Assembly (NCBI GenBank): GCA_938011315.1
Contig: CALLUG010000012.1
Span: 62,001-126,000, forward strand
Source: an uncultured Flavobacteriaceae bacterium
GTDB taxonomy: Bacteria; Bacteroidota; Bacteroidia; Flavobacteriales; Flavobacteriaceae
Direction of reading: 5' to 3'
DNA length: 64,000 bases
A model generated the notes under the pieces. It was not told where the DNA came from, did no database searches, and saw only the letters and a list, made by a program, of their open reading frames with translations. Positions 18,986 through 28,839 of the stretch are shown piece after piece (the stretch's first letter is position 1; each line of letters starts with the position of its first letter). The translations under genes were made by a program, and so were the position numbers.

Positions 18986-19013
18986 AGTGCGTAACGTTTT
19001 TGTAACTAGACCG

Positions 19014-20114
19014 CTATACCAAATCGTTTATATCGTCTTGAAAAACAAACGTTCTATGATAGTCTAAGTATTTTGCTCTGTTCTCTGGATATATTCTTAA
19101 TACGTTTTTTGCATTCGGATTTATACTCAATCTCTCCCAAGTATAAGGTGTTAATTGAGTTCCGCAAACGAGTTCGCCTTTATCTGTAAATGTTATATAT
19201 CCTTGGTCAAAGAGTTTGTCGTACGTTGGTGACAATGCAAGACCATTAAAATAATCAATAGCTTCTTCAGTCTTATTTTCGCTTATACAAGTTCTATATG
19301 GCTTGATATGACTTGCAATTAATAATCTTTCATCAGATATTTTAGTAAATGGACATTGTGGCATATGCTCAATTACTTTCTTTCTGTATTTTTGAGCACC
19401 TGCTCTTGATGGGATTCTTTTGGTAATTTTCTTTTGTTTTTGAATTGTCTCTATTTCTGTTGAAGAAGCTGAAAGTTTAGGATGAACAATTGAACGGAAT
19501 TGATAATCTACTAAAATTCTAAAGTAGAATAGAGGTTTTGAAATTTCGCCATTATTAACAATTGGTATCAATTTCAATATTGACAAATAACTAATTTTTG
19601 GCAAAATCAATTTTCTCCATAAACCCCATATGTCATTATCTGAGCGAATATAACCTCTATTTCGCTTTTTATCTTTTGTCAAATCTGAAACATCATAAAT
19701 GGGAAAGAAAATTTTATCATTCTCTAAAGCATCTATTTTGTTTAGATGTTTTGCATAAAACTCTGAAATATCAAATTTATAGACTTGTTCTTGTTTTTGA
19801 TATTCAATTCGAGCATCATAAAGATATTTCAGTAAGTTTGACTTACTGAAAAAACAATTTTCTTGAATTACTGGGTAGGTTCTATCTCCATCAACTTCAG
19901 CTCCTCCCCAATTATTATATTCAAAAAAATCTTTTAATCGTTCTCCATTTTTCCCTGCATAACTTCCAACATACTTTCTTGATTCTCCATTTCCTTTAAA
20001 CATTTTAAGTTTATTCTTCCTGTATATGAAACTGTCTTCTGCTCTCAAATTTTGAATGGAATCTATAATGTGGTATTCTAATCCCGAAATTTTTATCTTT
20101 TGAAAATTATCCAT
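19014..20114 (-). CDS. HNH restriction endonuclease of a type II R-M system
   Basis: 366 residues. The C-terminal ~130 residues form an HNH domain: CPFTKISDERLLIASHIKPY, then FNGLALSPTYDKLFDQGYITF (residues ~255-310). The N-terminal ~240 residues have no family I recognise and are probably the target-recognition part. The start ATG directly abuts the TAG stop of the methyltransferase gene, so the two are translated from one mRNA with the protective enzyme first. Expected to cut the sequence the methyltransferase protects; the site cannot be read from sequence. Confidence 0.8.
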   Translation of the reverse strand: MDNFQKIKISGLEYHIIDSIQNLRAEDSFIYRKNKLKMFKGNGESRKYVGSYAGKNGERLKDFFEYNNWGGAEVDGDRTYPVIQENCFFSKSNLLKYLYDARIEYQKQEQVYKFDISEFYAKHLNKIDALENDKIFFPIYDVSDLTKDKKRNRGYIRSDNDIWGLWRKLILPKISYLSILKLIPIVNNGEISKPLFYFRILVDYQFRSIVHPKLSASSTEIETIQKQKKITKRIPSRAGAQKYRKKVIEHMPQCPFTKISDERLLIASHIKPYRTCISENKTEEAIDYFNGLALSPTYDKLFDQGYITFTDKGELVCGTQLTPYTWERLSINPNAKNVLRIYPENRAKYLDYHRTFVFQDDINDLV

Positions 20115-21599
20115 CTATTTCTTGGTAAATTTAGTAATATCCATTTGTTTTAAAATTGCAATTAAAACATCTACAACAATGCTGTTTCCTGCTTGTCTAT
20201 ACATTTGTGTGTCGCTAACAACTTGTTTGAAATCGTCCCTAAAGCCCATCAAGCGTAAGCACTCTTTAGGTGTTAGTTTTCTAATTCTACCTTTATTATG
20301 TGTAACGTAGTTATCAACACCGGCTCTGTGCATTTTATGCATTGATTGTAAAAGTGGTCTAGCAATTTCTAAATCTGTTTTTATTCTTGTTTTAAAGTTT
20401 TTTGTACCTTCTGAAAGAACATATTTTGTAGTTTTTTCAGAGAGATAGTACTTTTCCTCAACCTCGTTTACATCAAAAATAAATTCATCAAACTCTTTAG
20501 TGTCCTGACGTTCAAAAATAAAATCCCCATGCCAGTTAAATTGCTGATTTGCTTTTTGGCAAATTGCAATGTCTCCATTTATTTGAGTGTATCTTTTTTT
20601 TCTGTTTTTCGAACTTGTTACAAATTTCACTCCCTTTTCTTTCAGATAATATTTACTATCTGTATAATCTTCAAGAAAATCTTGCATTTTGTATTCTAAT
20701 TCAATTGGTTCAGGAAATTCAAAATTGATGGACTTGTCTTTAAATCCAATTACAAAAATTCGTTCTCTGTGTTGAGGCATTCCGTAATTTTTAGCATTCA
20801 TAACTTGGTAAAAATAGCTATAACCAAGTTCATCAAATGTTGCTTTTATGGTTTCAAAAGTATTTCCTTTATCGTGATTTATTAAACCTTTTACATTTTC
20901 GAAAATGAATACTTTTGGTTGGCTCTCTTTTACAATTCTTGCAAATTCATAAAATAATGTTCCTCTTGTATCTTTAAATCCTTTTCTTTTTCCAACCATT
21001 GAAAATGATTGACAAGGACTTCCTCCAACTAAAAGGTCAATCTTTCCTTTGTATTTTTTCCCATTAACGTCTTTTACATCATCATACCATCTGCCTTCAT
21101 CAATATCGTAATTCTCAAAATAACTTTGTTTTGCAAATCTATCTATATCACTTGCAAATACAATTTCGGTGTTTAAATTTAATCTTTTAAAGGCATATTC
21201 AATCCCGCCAATTCCCGAAAAAAGTGTAGCAATTCTTGTTGTGCTTTTTGGGTTTTCAAACTCTTTTTCAGTCCATTTTTTTTGAAAAGAAAGACGTACT
21301 TGATTTGAAACATATAAATCCATATGCTCATTAACAATATTTAAAACATCTTTGTACCCTGAGTATGTTTTAAGTTCTTGAATTACTTTTGAAGAATAAT
21401 AATGGTTTAATAAATCTTTTTGTTTGGTTTTTAAAATGTCTGCCAACGGAAGAACCAGTTCAGTAGCCAAAACGCGTTCTTCTTTTTCTATCTTTCCAAG
21501 TGTGGAAGTGTCAATATCTAAATGAGAAGCAACCTTTCTTAAAGGAAAGCCCAATTCAGTTCTGCGCTGCTTTATATATTCTCCAAATGTTGTAACCAT
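20115..21599 (-). CDS. DNA cytosine-5 methyltransferase with N-terminal XRE-type HTH
   Basis: 494 residues from the ATG at 21599 (an upstream in-frame TTG at 21611 is less likely). Residues ~1-90 are an HTH module (LRKVASHLDIDTSTLGKIEK) followed by a helical tail. The C5-methyltransferase follows: motif I TLFSGIGGIEYAF, motif IV GGSPCQSFS with the catalytic Cys, ENVKGL motif VI, QHRERIFVIG motif VIII, and motifs IX/X RKLTPKECLRLMGF and YRQAGNSIVV. Like M.SsoII and M.EcoRII, an HTH-bearing methyltransferase can repress its own promoter; a palindrome overlapping the -7 box lies just upstream. Pairs with the HNH nuclease. Confidence 0.92.
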   Translation of the reverse strand: MVTTFGEYIKQRRTELGFPLRKVASHLDIDTSTLGKIEKEERVLATELVLPLADILKTKQKDLLNHYYSSKVIQELKTYSGYKDVLNIVNEHMDLYVSNQVRLSFQKKWTEKEFENPKSTTRIATLFSGIGGIEYAFKRLNLNTEIVFASDIDRFAKQSYFENYDIDEGRWYDDVKDVNGKKYKGKIDLLVGGSPCQSFSMVGKRKGFKDTRGTLFYEFARIVKESQPKVFIFENVKGLINHDKGNTFETIKATFDELGYSYFYQVMNAKNYGMPQHRERIFVIGFKDKSINFEFPEPIELEYKMQDFLEDYTDSKYYLKEKGVKFVTSSKNRKKRYTQINGDIAICQKANQQFNWHGDFIFERQDTKEFDEFIFDVNEVEEKYYLSEKTTKYVLSEGTKNFKTRIKTDLEIARPLLQSMHKMHRAGVDNYVTHNKGRIRKLTPKECLRLMGFRDDFKQVVSDTQMYRQAGNSIVVDVLIAILKQMDITKFTKK

Positions 21600-21613
21600 A
21601 TTTTTAGACAAAA

Positions 21614-21641
21614 TTTTTAGGACAAATCTAGTCCAAAAATA
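21614..21641 (-). promoter_or_regulatory. promoter -7 box and candidate operator of the type II R-M operon
   Basis: On the minus strand TATTTTTG (21641-21634) fits TAnnTTTG. It runs directly into the palindrome GGAC-TAGATTT-GTCC (21634-21620), flanked by T5 and A5. The palindrome would cover the transcription start, as expected for autorepression by the HTH of the methyltransferase. The type III island has a similarly placed GAC-N7-GTC palindrome. Confidence 0.55.
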
Positions 21642-21832
21642 TGGGATATTCTATTTTTTCTGAATTTTGCTTTAAAGTTAAATATAAACAAAAACATACA
21701 AAAGAGAACCTCAACGCATTAAAAAAACAATATTTTAGTATAAATATCATAAAACTTATGGGTAAGTAAATTTAACAATACGAGCGCCCTGTTTGACCCA
21801 AACTAAAATATTAAGGTCTAAAATAAATGAAT

Positions 21833-21840
21833 TATATTTG
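21833..21840 (+). promoter_or_regulatory. -7 element of the rml operon promoter
   Basis: TATATTTG matches the Bacteroidota -7 consensus, 34 bases before the rmlB ATG at 21875. No clear -33 TTG. Confidence 0.5.
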
Positions 21841-21874
21841 TTTTTTAATATAAAACGCAATTACTTCAACCTGC

Positions 21875-22921
21875 ATGAATGTATTAATTACTGGGGGAGC
21901 TGGATTTATAGGATCGCACATTGTAAGATTATTTGTTAAAAGGTACTCAAATTATACAATATTTAATTTAGATAACCTTACCTATGCAGGTAACCTAGAA
22001 AACTTAAAGGATATTGAACATTGTGCGAATTACAGGTTTATAAAAGGCGATATTACGGACGAGTGTTTTGTGAACCATCTTTTCTTTGAGCATAAGTTTG
22101 AACATATTATTCACCTAGCTGCAGAGTCTCATGTAGATAAATCAATACAAAACCCTTTAACCTTTGTTAAAACAAATGTTATTGGAACGGTTGTGCTCTT
22201 AAACGCCTTTAAATCTCTATGGAAAGGTAATTTTGAATCAAAGCGATTTTACCACATTAGTACAGACGAGGTTTATGGCACTTTAGGTCCCACTGGTTTG
22301 TTTAGTGAAACTACAGCTTATAGCCCCAATTCGCCTTATTCAGCATCCAAAGCAAGTTCAGATCACTTTGTTAGGGCTTATGGCGAAACTTACAAAATAC
22401 CCTACATTATTACAAACTGCTCTAATAATTATGGGCCAAATCAGTTTCCAGAAAAATTAATCCCATTGTTTATCCATAACATTATACACAATAAGCCTTT
22501 GCCCGTTTATGGTGATGGGAATTACACTAGAGATTGGCTTTATGTGGTCGATCACGCTACTGCTATAGACACCGTATTCCATAATGGTGTAAGTGGCGAA
22601 ACGTATAATGTAGGAGGAAACAATGAGTGGAAAAATATAGATTTGGTAAGACTGTTATGTAGCCAAATGGACATTAAGCTTTTTAGGGATAAAGGCTCAT
22701 CCGAGCGATTAATAACGTACACAAAAGATCGTCCTGGTCACGATTTGCGCTATGCGATAAATACCTCAAAAATTACAAAAGAATTACATTGGAAACCTTC
22801 TGTAAATTTTGAAAAGGGACTGGGCATTACTATAGATTGGTATTTAAAAAACAGCAGTTGGCTAAACAACGTTACTAGTGGCACTTACCAATCGTACTAT
22901 AAACATCAATATCATAAATGA
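21875..22921 (+). CDS. rfbB: dTDP-glucose 4,6-dehydratase
   Basis: 348 residues, extended SDR. Removes water from dTDP-glucose to give dTDP-4-keto-6-deoxyglucose, step 2 of dTDP-rhamnose synthesis. Motifs: [19 protein letters not shown] (NAD), the [12 protein letters not shown] segment, [10 protein letters not shown] with the catalytic Thr-Asp-Glu, [10 protein letters not shown] (YxxxK), and [20 protein letters not shown]. First gene of a four-gene operon; its stop overlaps the rfbA start (ATGA). Confidence 0.96.
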   Translation: MNVLITGGAGFIGSHIVRLFVKRYSNYTIFNLDNLTYAGNLENLKDIEHCANYRFIKGDITDECFVNHLFFEHKFEHIIHLAAESHVDKSIQNPLTFVKTNVIGTVVLLNAFKSLWKGNFESKRFYHISTDEVYGTLGPTGLFSETTAYSPNSPYSASKASSDHFVRAYGETYKIPYIITNCSNNYGPNQFPEKLIPLFIHNIIHNKPLPVYGDGNYTRDWLYVVDHATAIDTVFHNGVSGETYNVGGNNEWKNIDLVRLLCSQMDIKLFRDKGSSERLITYTKDRPGHDLRYAINTSKITKELHWKPSVNFEKGLGITIDWYLKNSSWLNNVTSGTYQSYYKHQYHK

Positions 22922-23775
22922 AAGGAATTATACTAGCAGGAGGCTCCGGAACACGCTTATACCCACTTACTAAGGTTATGAGCAAACAATTAATGCCTGT
23001 GTATGATAAGCCTATGATTTATTACCCTCTATCGACACTTATGGCTGCGGGCATACGCGAAATATTAATTATTTCTACCCTAACAGATCTTCCAAATTTT
23101 AAAACCCTTTTGGGAGACGGCTCGGCTTATGGTTGCGTTTTTAAGTACGAAGTTCAAAATCAACCTAATGGCTTAGCAGAAGCCTTTATTATTGGCGAAA
23201 CATTTATCGGCAACGATGATGTTGCTCTAATACTGGGTGATAATATTTTTTACGGCTCAGGCTTAACTCAAAGCCTTAATGCAAATAACAAGCCCAACGG
23301 TGGAGTTATTTTTGCATACCACGTTCAGGACCCACAGCGTTATGGCGTTGTAGAGTTTAAAAAAGGAAAAGCAATTTCTATTGAAGAAAAACCACAGCAA
23401 CCTAAATCAAATTATGCAGTTCCTGGAATTTATTTTTATGATAATACTGTAATTGCTATCGCAAAAAGCATAACAGCGAGCAAACGCGGTGAGTTAGAAA
23501 TAACAGATATTAATAAGACCTACTTAGAGCAAGGCAAGCTAAATGTTGAAATACTAGACAAAGGCATTGCTTGGCTCGATACAGGTACCTTTAGCTCCTT
23601 AATGCAAGCTTCTCAATTTGTTGAGGTTATAGAGCAGCGCCAAGGGCTAAAAATTGGTTGTATAGAAGAGGTTGCTTTTAAAATGAATTATATTACTAAA
23701 AATCAATTGGAGAAACTTGCCAAACCTTTACTAAAGAGTGGTTACGGCAAGTATCTTCAGCAATTAATACATTAA
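22918..23775 (+). CDS. rfbA: glucose-1-phosphate thymidylyltransferase
   Basis: 285 residues. Makes dTDP-glucose from dTTP and glucose-1-phosphate, step 1 of the pathway. N-terminal [11 protein letters not shown] nucleotide loop, [31 protein letters not shown] with the metal-binding Asp, and [19 protein letters not shown]. Length typical of the RmlA short form. Overlaps both neighbours by ATGA/TAATG-type junctions, so translation is coupled. Confidence 0.96.
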   Translation: MKGIILAGGSGTRLYPLTKVMSKQLMPVYDKPMIYYPLSTLMAAGIREILIISTLTDLPNFKTLLGDGSAYGCVFKYEVQNQPNGLAEAFIIGETFIGNDDVALILGDNIFYGSGLTQSLNANNKPNGGVIFAYHVQDPQRYGVVEFKKGKAISIEEKPQQPKSNYAVPGIYFYDNTVIAIAKSITASKRGELEITDINKTYLEQGKLNVEILDKGIAWLDTGTFSSLMQASQFVEVIEQRQGLKIGCIEEVAFKMNYITKNQLEKLAKPLLKSGYGKYLQQLIH

Positions 23776-24320
23776 TGACCGTTGAGCATACAAACTTAGA
23801 AGGATGTTATGTTATAAGCCCCAAAATTATTAAAGATTCTAGAGGCTATTTTTTTGAGCGTTTCAATGCTCAAACATTTCAAAAGTTAACAGGCAAATCC
23901 GTTAATTTTGTTCAGGACAATCAATCTTTTTCTAAAAAAGGAGTTATAAGAGGGCTTCACTATCAAGAGGGAGCATTTGCCCAAGCAAAGTTGGTAAGCG
24001 TTATACAAGGGGCTGTGCTAGATGTTTGTGTTGACCTTAGGGTTGCTTCCAAAACTTTTGGAAAACATTTTTCAATACGTATAGATGATAACAACAAAAA
24101 GCAATTGTTTGTGCCTAAAGGATTTGCTCATGGATTTTCTGTACTAAGCGAACAAGCGATTTTTTCTTACAAATGCGATTGCTATTATAACAAAGCATCC
24201 GAGCGCGGCATTATATACAACGATCCTAGTTTAGGGATAAACTGGCAAACCCCAGAAAGCGAACGTATTATTTCAGAAAAAGATTTGCAATTACCAACCT
24301 TTCAAACCGTTTTTACGTGA
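23775..24320 (+). CDS. rfbC: dTDP-4-dehydrorhamnose 3,5-epimerase
   Basis: 181 residues, RmlC cupin fold. Double epimerisation at C3 and C5. Key segments: GYFFERFNAQTFQ, FVQDNQSFSKKGVIRGLHYQ (active-site His), LDVCVDLR, LFVPKGFAHGFSVLS and the Tyr in SYKCDCYYNKASERGI. Starts at the last base of rfbA's stop; its TGA overlaps the GTG start of rfbD. Confidence 0.95.
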   Translation: MTVEHTNLEGCYVISPKIIKDSRGYFFERFNAQTFQKLTGKSVNFVQDNQSFSKKGVIRGLHYQEGAFAQAKLVSVIQGAVLDVCVDLRVASKTFGKHFSIRIDDNNKKQLFVPKGFAHGFSVLSEQAIFSYKCDCYYNKASERGIIYNDPSLGINWQTPESERIISEKDLQLPTFQTVFT

Positions 24321-25183
24321 AACCTAAAATTCTAGTTACAGGTGCTAAGGGGCAGTTAGCCAAAGCAATTAAAAATATAGTTGCTACATACACTAAGGAT
24401 TATGAATTTTATTTTGTTAGTAAGGCAAATTTAGATATTACTAAAGCACAAGATGTTAAAGCATTTTTAACTAAGCACAGGTTTGAATACTGTATTAATT
24501 GTGCGGCATATACTAATGTCGCCGAAGCCGAAAAAAATCCCAAAAAGGCATTTAAGATAAACTCCGAAGCAGTAATGTACTTAGCAGACTCTTGTAAAGC
24601 CTCAAACACAATACTCATACATATATCTACAGATTATGTATTTAGTGGCGAAACGAATATTCCTTATATAGAAACCGATTTGCCTAATCCAATTAATGTG
24701 TATGGAAAATCCAAATTGGCAGGAGAGGCGTATATTACTAAAAATTTGAGCTCGTATTTTATTATTAGAACATCTTGGTTATACTACCAAAATACTAATA
24801 ACTTTATGACAACAATGCTTAGCCTTTCTCAAAAAGAAACTCCATTAACTGTTGTTGATAACCAAATAGGTAGCCCTACGTATGCAGAAGATTTGGCAAA
24901 AGTAATTTTAAAAATAATAACCCTAAAGACTAACAAATTTGGGATTTATCATTACAGTAACTCTGGCCAAACGAGTTGGTACGATTTTGCTAAAACAATA
25001 TTTAACATCATAAAAACTAATCCTTCCTTAAGCCCTAAGAAATTTTATAATATACCATCAGTACTAAATCGTCCTTTGTTTAGTGTTTTAAATACAAGTA
25101 AAATAGAACAAACATTTTTGTTTAAAATTCCTAATTGGAAAACGAGTTTAAAAGTAGCACTGTCAAAGATGTATAAATTTTAA
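24317..25183 (+). CDS. rfbD: dTDP-4-dehydrorhamnose reductase
   Basis: 288 residues. NAD(P)H-dependent last step to dTDP-L-rhamnose. VTGAKGQLAKAI nucleotide loop, NCAAYTNVAEAEKNP, STDYVFSGETN and YGKSKLAGE (YxxxK). The start is GTG in a GTGA overlap with rfbC's stop; no alternative ATG gives the nucleotide-binding N-terminus. Closes the rml operon, order B-A-C-D. No rhamnosyltransferase is in the window, so the acceptor glycan is unknown. Confidence 0.93.
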   Translation: MKPKILVTGAKGQLAKAIKNIVATYTKDYEFYFVSKANLDITKAQDVKAFLTKHRFEYCINCAAYTNVAEAEKNPKKAFKINSEAVMYLADSCKASNTILIHISTDYVFSGETNIPYIETDLPNPINVYGKSKLAGEAYITKNLSSYFIIRTSWLYYQNTNNFMTTMLSLSQKETPLTVVDNQIGSPTYAEDLAKVILKIITLKTNKFGIYHYSNSGQTSWYDFAKTIFNIIKTNPSLSPKKFYNIPSVLNRPLFSVLNTSKIEQTFLFKIPNWKTSLKVALSKMYKF

Positions 25184-25296
25184 CATTGAATATGCTATCT
25201 GTTTTTAGTTATAATTATATAGAAGTACATTTGTATTGATCATTTTGTTTTTTCGAGTGCTCGTTATTCATTCTGTTATTCCGTTTTTAACATTAT

Positions 25297-25342
25297 AAAT
25301 CAGGTAAATACAATTACTAATTGCATTTACCTGATTTTAGTT
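25297..25342 (+). terminator. terminator after the rml operon
   Basis: AAATCAGGTAAAT (25297-25309) and ATTTACCTGATTT (25325-25337) form a perfect 13-bp stem around an AATTACTAATT-type loop, followed by a short T-rich tail. Confidence 0.7.
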
Positions 25343-25383
25343 TGTATAACTTAATTATTTATACTTTTATGTAAATTGCGTAT

Positions 25384-25827
25384 ATGATTACAATCATTAC
25401 AAAAATATTTGAAGAACTGTCTGTTAAGCAATTGTACTATATATTACAGTTACGAAGTGAAGTCTTTGTTGTAGAGCAAGATTGCGTATATTTGGATATA
25501 GATGGTAAAGACCCTAAAGCACTCCATGTTATAGGGTACAAAAACAACAAAATTGTAGCTTATACACGTATTTTTAAAGCAGGAGATTATTTTGATACTG
25601 CTAGTATTGGTCGTGTTGTTGTTTCAAAATCTGAGCGTTACAACAAATATGGTTATGCTATTATGAAGAGTTCTATTCATACAATTATATCACTTTATCC
25701 TGGCGCAACAATAACTTTATCTGCTCAGATGTATTTAAAACAATTTTATACTAATTTAGGATTTAAAGCGCAAGGAAGCGACTACTTAGAAGATGGGATT
25801 CCTCATATTTTAATGATTAGAAACTAA
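25384..25827 (+). CDS. ElaA-like GNAT acetyltransferase
   Basis: 147 residues, compact GNAT fold. LYYILQLRSEVFVVEQDCVYLDIDGKDP is the ElaA-type N-terminus, IGRVVVSKSERYNKYGYAIM the acetyl-CoA loop (the usual RxxGxG is degenerate), and YTNLGFKAQGSDYLEDGIPH the C-terminal signature. Substrate unknown. Its last bases overlap the end of the convergent OmpA-family gene by 4 nt. Confidence 0.8.
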   Translation: MITIITKIFEELSVKQLYYILQLRSEVFVVEQDCVYLDIDGKDPKALHVIGYKNNKIVAYTRIFKAGDYFDTASIGRVVVSKSERYNKYGYAIMKSSIHTIISLYPGATITLSAQMYLKQFYTNLGFKAQGSDYLEDGIPHILMIRN

Positions 25828-26693
25828 CGCTTTGCTGCGATATGTGTGATTTTTATTTCCACGCGTCGATCTAACTTAGGGTCGCCGTTAAGAGGAAATT
25901 TGCGTTTTAATCCTACGTATCGCATTCTGTTTTTTTTAACGCCTTTAGAGGCAAGGTAATCAAATATAAATTTTGCTCTAGCTAAAGATAAATTTCTTTT
26001 TTTTGTTTTAGCATCTACAGCGTCTCGACTTTTATAAGTGCAACAAACATGACCTTGTATTGTAAAATAAATATTATCTAACTCAACTAATATTTTTGCT
26101 ATTTCTTTGAGAACATCTTTAGATTCTGGTAAAATTTCGCTATGTCCGTTCTTAAACAATATGTTTTTTAAGGTGATTTTATCACCTACTTTCAAATCCT
26201 GTTTTAAAAATGCTACAGTCTGATTTATTGGCTTTATTTCTTTTTGCACAACAACAGGTGGTGCTAAAGATGTTGTGTCTTTTATAATAGGCTTTTGTAT
26301 TACTATAATTTCAGCCTTTCTGTTTAAGCCTCTAACCCCTTTTATATCTTTAACACTTAGGGTTTTAAGTAGTACTTCTCCTTTTCCATCTACATTTGTA
26401 ATAATCGTTGAATCAATTTTATGATTAACAAATAGGTTTTTTATAGCGTTAGCACGCCTATTAGAGAGTTTTAAATTATACGCATCGCTTCCTCGGTCAT
26501 CGCAAAATCCAAAAATTGAAATTTTACCTATTGCAATTGTTTTTATACTATCAATAAATGCAATGAGCCTATTTTGTTCATTTTGTTTTACCACAAAGCT
26601 ATCCGAATCGAAATAAACAGCATGTTTTATTTCACTTTGAGAAAACAATAATATAGGACCTAAAAAGAATAAAAAAATAATAGTATTTTTCAT
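25824..26693 (-). CDS. protein with two tandem OmpA-like domains
   Basis: 289 residues. Signal peptide ending near LLFSQ. Residues ~20-125 form a first OmpA-like peptidoglycan-binding domain (HAVYFDSDSFVV, IFGFCDDRGSDAYNLKLSNRRANAI), then a ~45-residue linker with a PP turn, then a second domain at ~180-285 (ILFKNGHSEILPESKDVLKEIA, FTIQGHVCC, LSLARAKFIFDYLASKGV, RRVEIKI). Likely a periplasmic peptidoglycan-linking protein. The second domain has an unusual CC pair where the usual Asn/Asp-containing loop begins. Last gene of the long minus-strand cluster, 62 bases after ctp. Confidence 0.8.
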   Translation of the reverse strand: MKNTIIFLFFLGPILLFSQSEIKHAVYFDSDSFVVKQNEQNRLIAFIDSIKTIAIGKISIFGFCDDRGSDAYNLKLSNRRANAIKNLFVNHKIDSTIITNVDGKGEVLLKTLSVKDIKGVRGLNRKAEIIVIQKPIIKDTTSLAPPVVVQKEIKPINQTVAFLKQDLKVGDKITLKNILFKNGHSEILPESKDVLKEIAKILVELDNIYFTIQGHVCCTYKSRDAVDAKTKKRNLSLARAKFIFDYLASKGVKKNRMRYVGLKRKFPLNGDPKLDRRVEIKITHIAAKR

Positions 26694-26755
26694 CTAAGTA
26701 CTTAATAGTGTTAAAGGTACTAAAATTTATGTGTTTTATTTTATTAAAGTTAGAC

Positions 26756-28390
26756 TTAATTTAAGTATCCATTATACTTTACGGGGTCTGCCAAAATAGT
26801 TTTAGCTGTGTTTATTTCTTCATTGTTTATTAAGTAAAACTTGTGTAATCCTTCTCTATAGAAATAACGTTTAATGATTTCGCTTTCTAGATAGCGTTTT
26901 AATTGATCTTTATTATCGTCTATAGATTTGCTTTTAAGTGTTGTGATATTTGCCAAAAGTTTGTTGTAATCTTTAGACAAGTTTCCCATTAATTCTTCTT
27001 CTGAAGCAATTAGCATGGCATCGTTTATCGCTTTTTCTGTTTTAGTTTCAAAATCAAAATTAGTTGTTTTTAAATAGCTTTTAAAGCTATTGAAATCTGA
27101 ATCTGAAAATCTAAATTGCTCTAAATTACTAATATCATTTTTATAATAATATTCTGTTGCAAAATTAAAGATTAGATTGTCTTTTATAATTGCTTTGGTA
27201 ATTGTTGAGGGTTTAGCCAATGCTATTTCTACATCTGGACTTACACCACCACCATCAAATACGGAGCGTCCATTTTTAGTTTTAAACTCATTATAGTTTT
27301 CTTGTTTTGTTCTTACCGCATTTCCTTGTTCATCTCTATTCCAGTAATCTAAGGCTTGTATACAACGTCCAGAAGGGGTGTAATATCTAGAGATAGTTAC
27401 CTTTAGCTGTGTGCCGTAGGTTAGGTTTTTGGGGCGTTGTACAAGACCTTTGCCAAAACTACGAGAGCCAATAATAACTGCTCGATCTAAATCTTGTAGT
27501 GACCCAGAAACAATCTCGCTCGCAGAGGCACTTCTGCCATCAATAATAACTGCTAAAGGTATTTCTGTGTCTATAGGTTCGTTTTTTGTGTGATATAAAC
27601 GATTGTATTTCTTTACTTTAGACTTTGTGGTAACCACCAATTTGCCTTTTGGCACAAATAGATTTACAATATTAATTGCTTCTATTAGTAGCCCTCCTGG
27701 GTTACTTCTTAGGTCTAAAATAATTTGTTCTGCTCCTTTTTCTTTGAGTTCTATTAGCGCTGCTTTTGTTTCGCTAGAGGCTTTTCTATTAAAGCGTGAC
27801 AGGGCAATATAGCCTGTTTTACTATCGACCATATTAAAAAACGGTACTGCTTTTACTTCAACCTCCTCCCTAGTAATGGTTGCTGTTTTTATTTCGCCTT
27901 GGCGTAAAAATTGTACCTCCACTTTTGAGCCTGCAGCGCCGCGAAGTAAATCTCCAGAGTTTTCTTTAAAATCGGAAATTAGGATGTTGCCTACTTTAAT
28001 AATTTCATCTCCAGCTTTTAGCCCTGCTTTATCTGCGGGATAATCTTTATAAGGCTCTATAATTACTAATTTATCTTTAAGAGTACGTACGTTTGCGCCA
28101 ATACCAGTATACTCGCCTGTGTTATTTATTCTGGCAGCTTCAACATCTTGCTCGTTATAAAATTTAGTATAAGGGTCTAAATCTTTAAGCATATTTTTAA
28201 TTGCAACATCCATTAAATCGCCCGGGTTGGTTTGATCGACATAATTCATATTGAGCTCTTTAAATAATGTTGTAAAGATTTCTATTTGCTTTGCAATTTC
28301 AAAAAAATCACTCTTAAAGGCACTTCCTGTAACTAAAATAATAAGTGCTAATACGGGAATTAGGATCCGTTTTTTTATCAATTTTTTCAT
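26756..28390 (-). CDS. C-terminal processing protease, S41 family
   Basis: 544 residues. N-terminal signal/anchor helix, PDZ domain at ~85-165 (YTGIGANVRTLKDKLVIIEP, ADKAGLKAGDEIIKVG), S41 catalytic domain with LRSNPGGLL, the nucleophile in SASASEIVSG (about residue 288) and the catalytic Lys in SFGKGLVQ (about 313). C-terminal ~130 residues are helical. Periplasmic tail-specific protease. Starts 12 bases after rnpA on the same strand. Confidence 0.9.
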   Translation of the reverse strand: MKKLIKKRILIPVLALIILVTGSAFKSDFFEIAKQIEIFTTLFKELNMNYVDQTNPGDLMDVAIKNMLKDLDPYTKFYNEQDVEAARINNTGEYTGIGANVRTLKDKLVIIEPYKDYPADKAGLKAGDEIIKVGNILISDFKENSGDLLRGAAGSKVEVQFLRQGEIKTATITREEVEVKAVPFFNMVDSKTGYIALSRFNRKASSETKAALIELKEKGAEQIILDLRSNPGGLLIEAINIVNLFVPKGKLVVTTKSKVKKYNRLYHTKNEPIDTEIPLAVIIDGRSASASEIVSGSLQDLDRAVIIGSRSFGKGLVQRPKNLTYGTQLKVTISRYYTPSGRCIQALDYWNRDEQGNAVRTKQENYNEFKTKNGRSVFDGGGVSPDVEIALAKPSTITKAIIKDNLIFNFATEYYYKNDISNLEQFRFSDSDFNSFKSYLKTTNFDFETKTEKAINDAMLIASEEELMGNLSKDYNKLLANITTLKSKSIDDNKDQLKRYLESEIIKRYFYREGLHKFYLINNEEINTAKTILADPVKYNGYLN

Positions 28391-28402
28391 TGTTTTGTGT
28401 TT

Positions 28403-28777
28403 TTATGACATTTCTTTTTTCAAAATTTTTTGAAATGCTGTGGTCATTGCTTGTTCTATCTTGTGTAGGCTTATGTTTTCTTTACCAAGGTACAAAATCA
28501 TAAACGCATATTGTGTTGTTATGTTGTTAAAATATGTTGTTTTATTAAGACGATATGCTTCTCTTAATAGGCGTTTTATTTTATTTCGTTTTACGGCTAG
28601 CTTAACTTTTTTTTTGGATACTGAAACTCCTGTTTTTGCAATTACTGAAGTCTCAAAATCTGTTGTTTTATAGACAATGCGGAGTGGATATACAGATACG
28701 GATTTGCCTTGAGAAAATAACTCATCTATTAACTTTTTTCCTTTAAGCCGCTCTCTTTTTGAATACGTTTGTTTCAT
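28403..28777 (-). CDS. rnpA: ribonuclease P protein component
   Basis: 124 residues. Protein subunit of RNase P, which matures tRNA 5' ends. SKRERLKGKKLIDELFSQGKS is the standard N-terminus; KTGVSVSKKKVKLAVKRNKIKRLLREAYR is the RNR motif that binds the catalytic RNA. Encoded in the ricT-gldH-pbp1A-rnpA-ctp run and not next to rpmH as in many bacteria. Confidence 0.93.
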   Translation of the reverse strand: MKQTYSKRERLKGKKLIDELFSQGKSVSVYPLRIVYKTTDFETSVIAKTGVSVSKKKVKLAVKRNKIKRLLREAYRLNKTTYFNNITTQYAFMILYLGKENISLHKIEQAMTTAFQKILKKEMS

Positions 28778-28839
28778 AACACATTAACTATGCAAACAAT
28801 TATTAAATCAAACTTTAATTATGTTAGACACTATTTGCA

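Noticed and set aside
19562-19580. AACAATTGGTA inside the HNH nuclease gene, similar to the intergenic repeat arms
   Set aside because: Only about 12 bases match, it lies within a well-conserved coding frame, and the rest of the arm (CTCAAAATAAG) is missing. Probably chance in AT-rich DNA.
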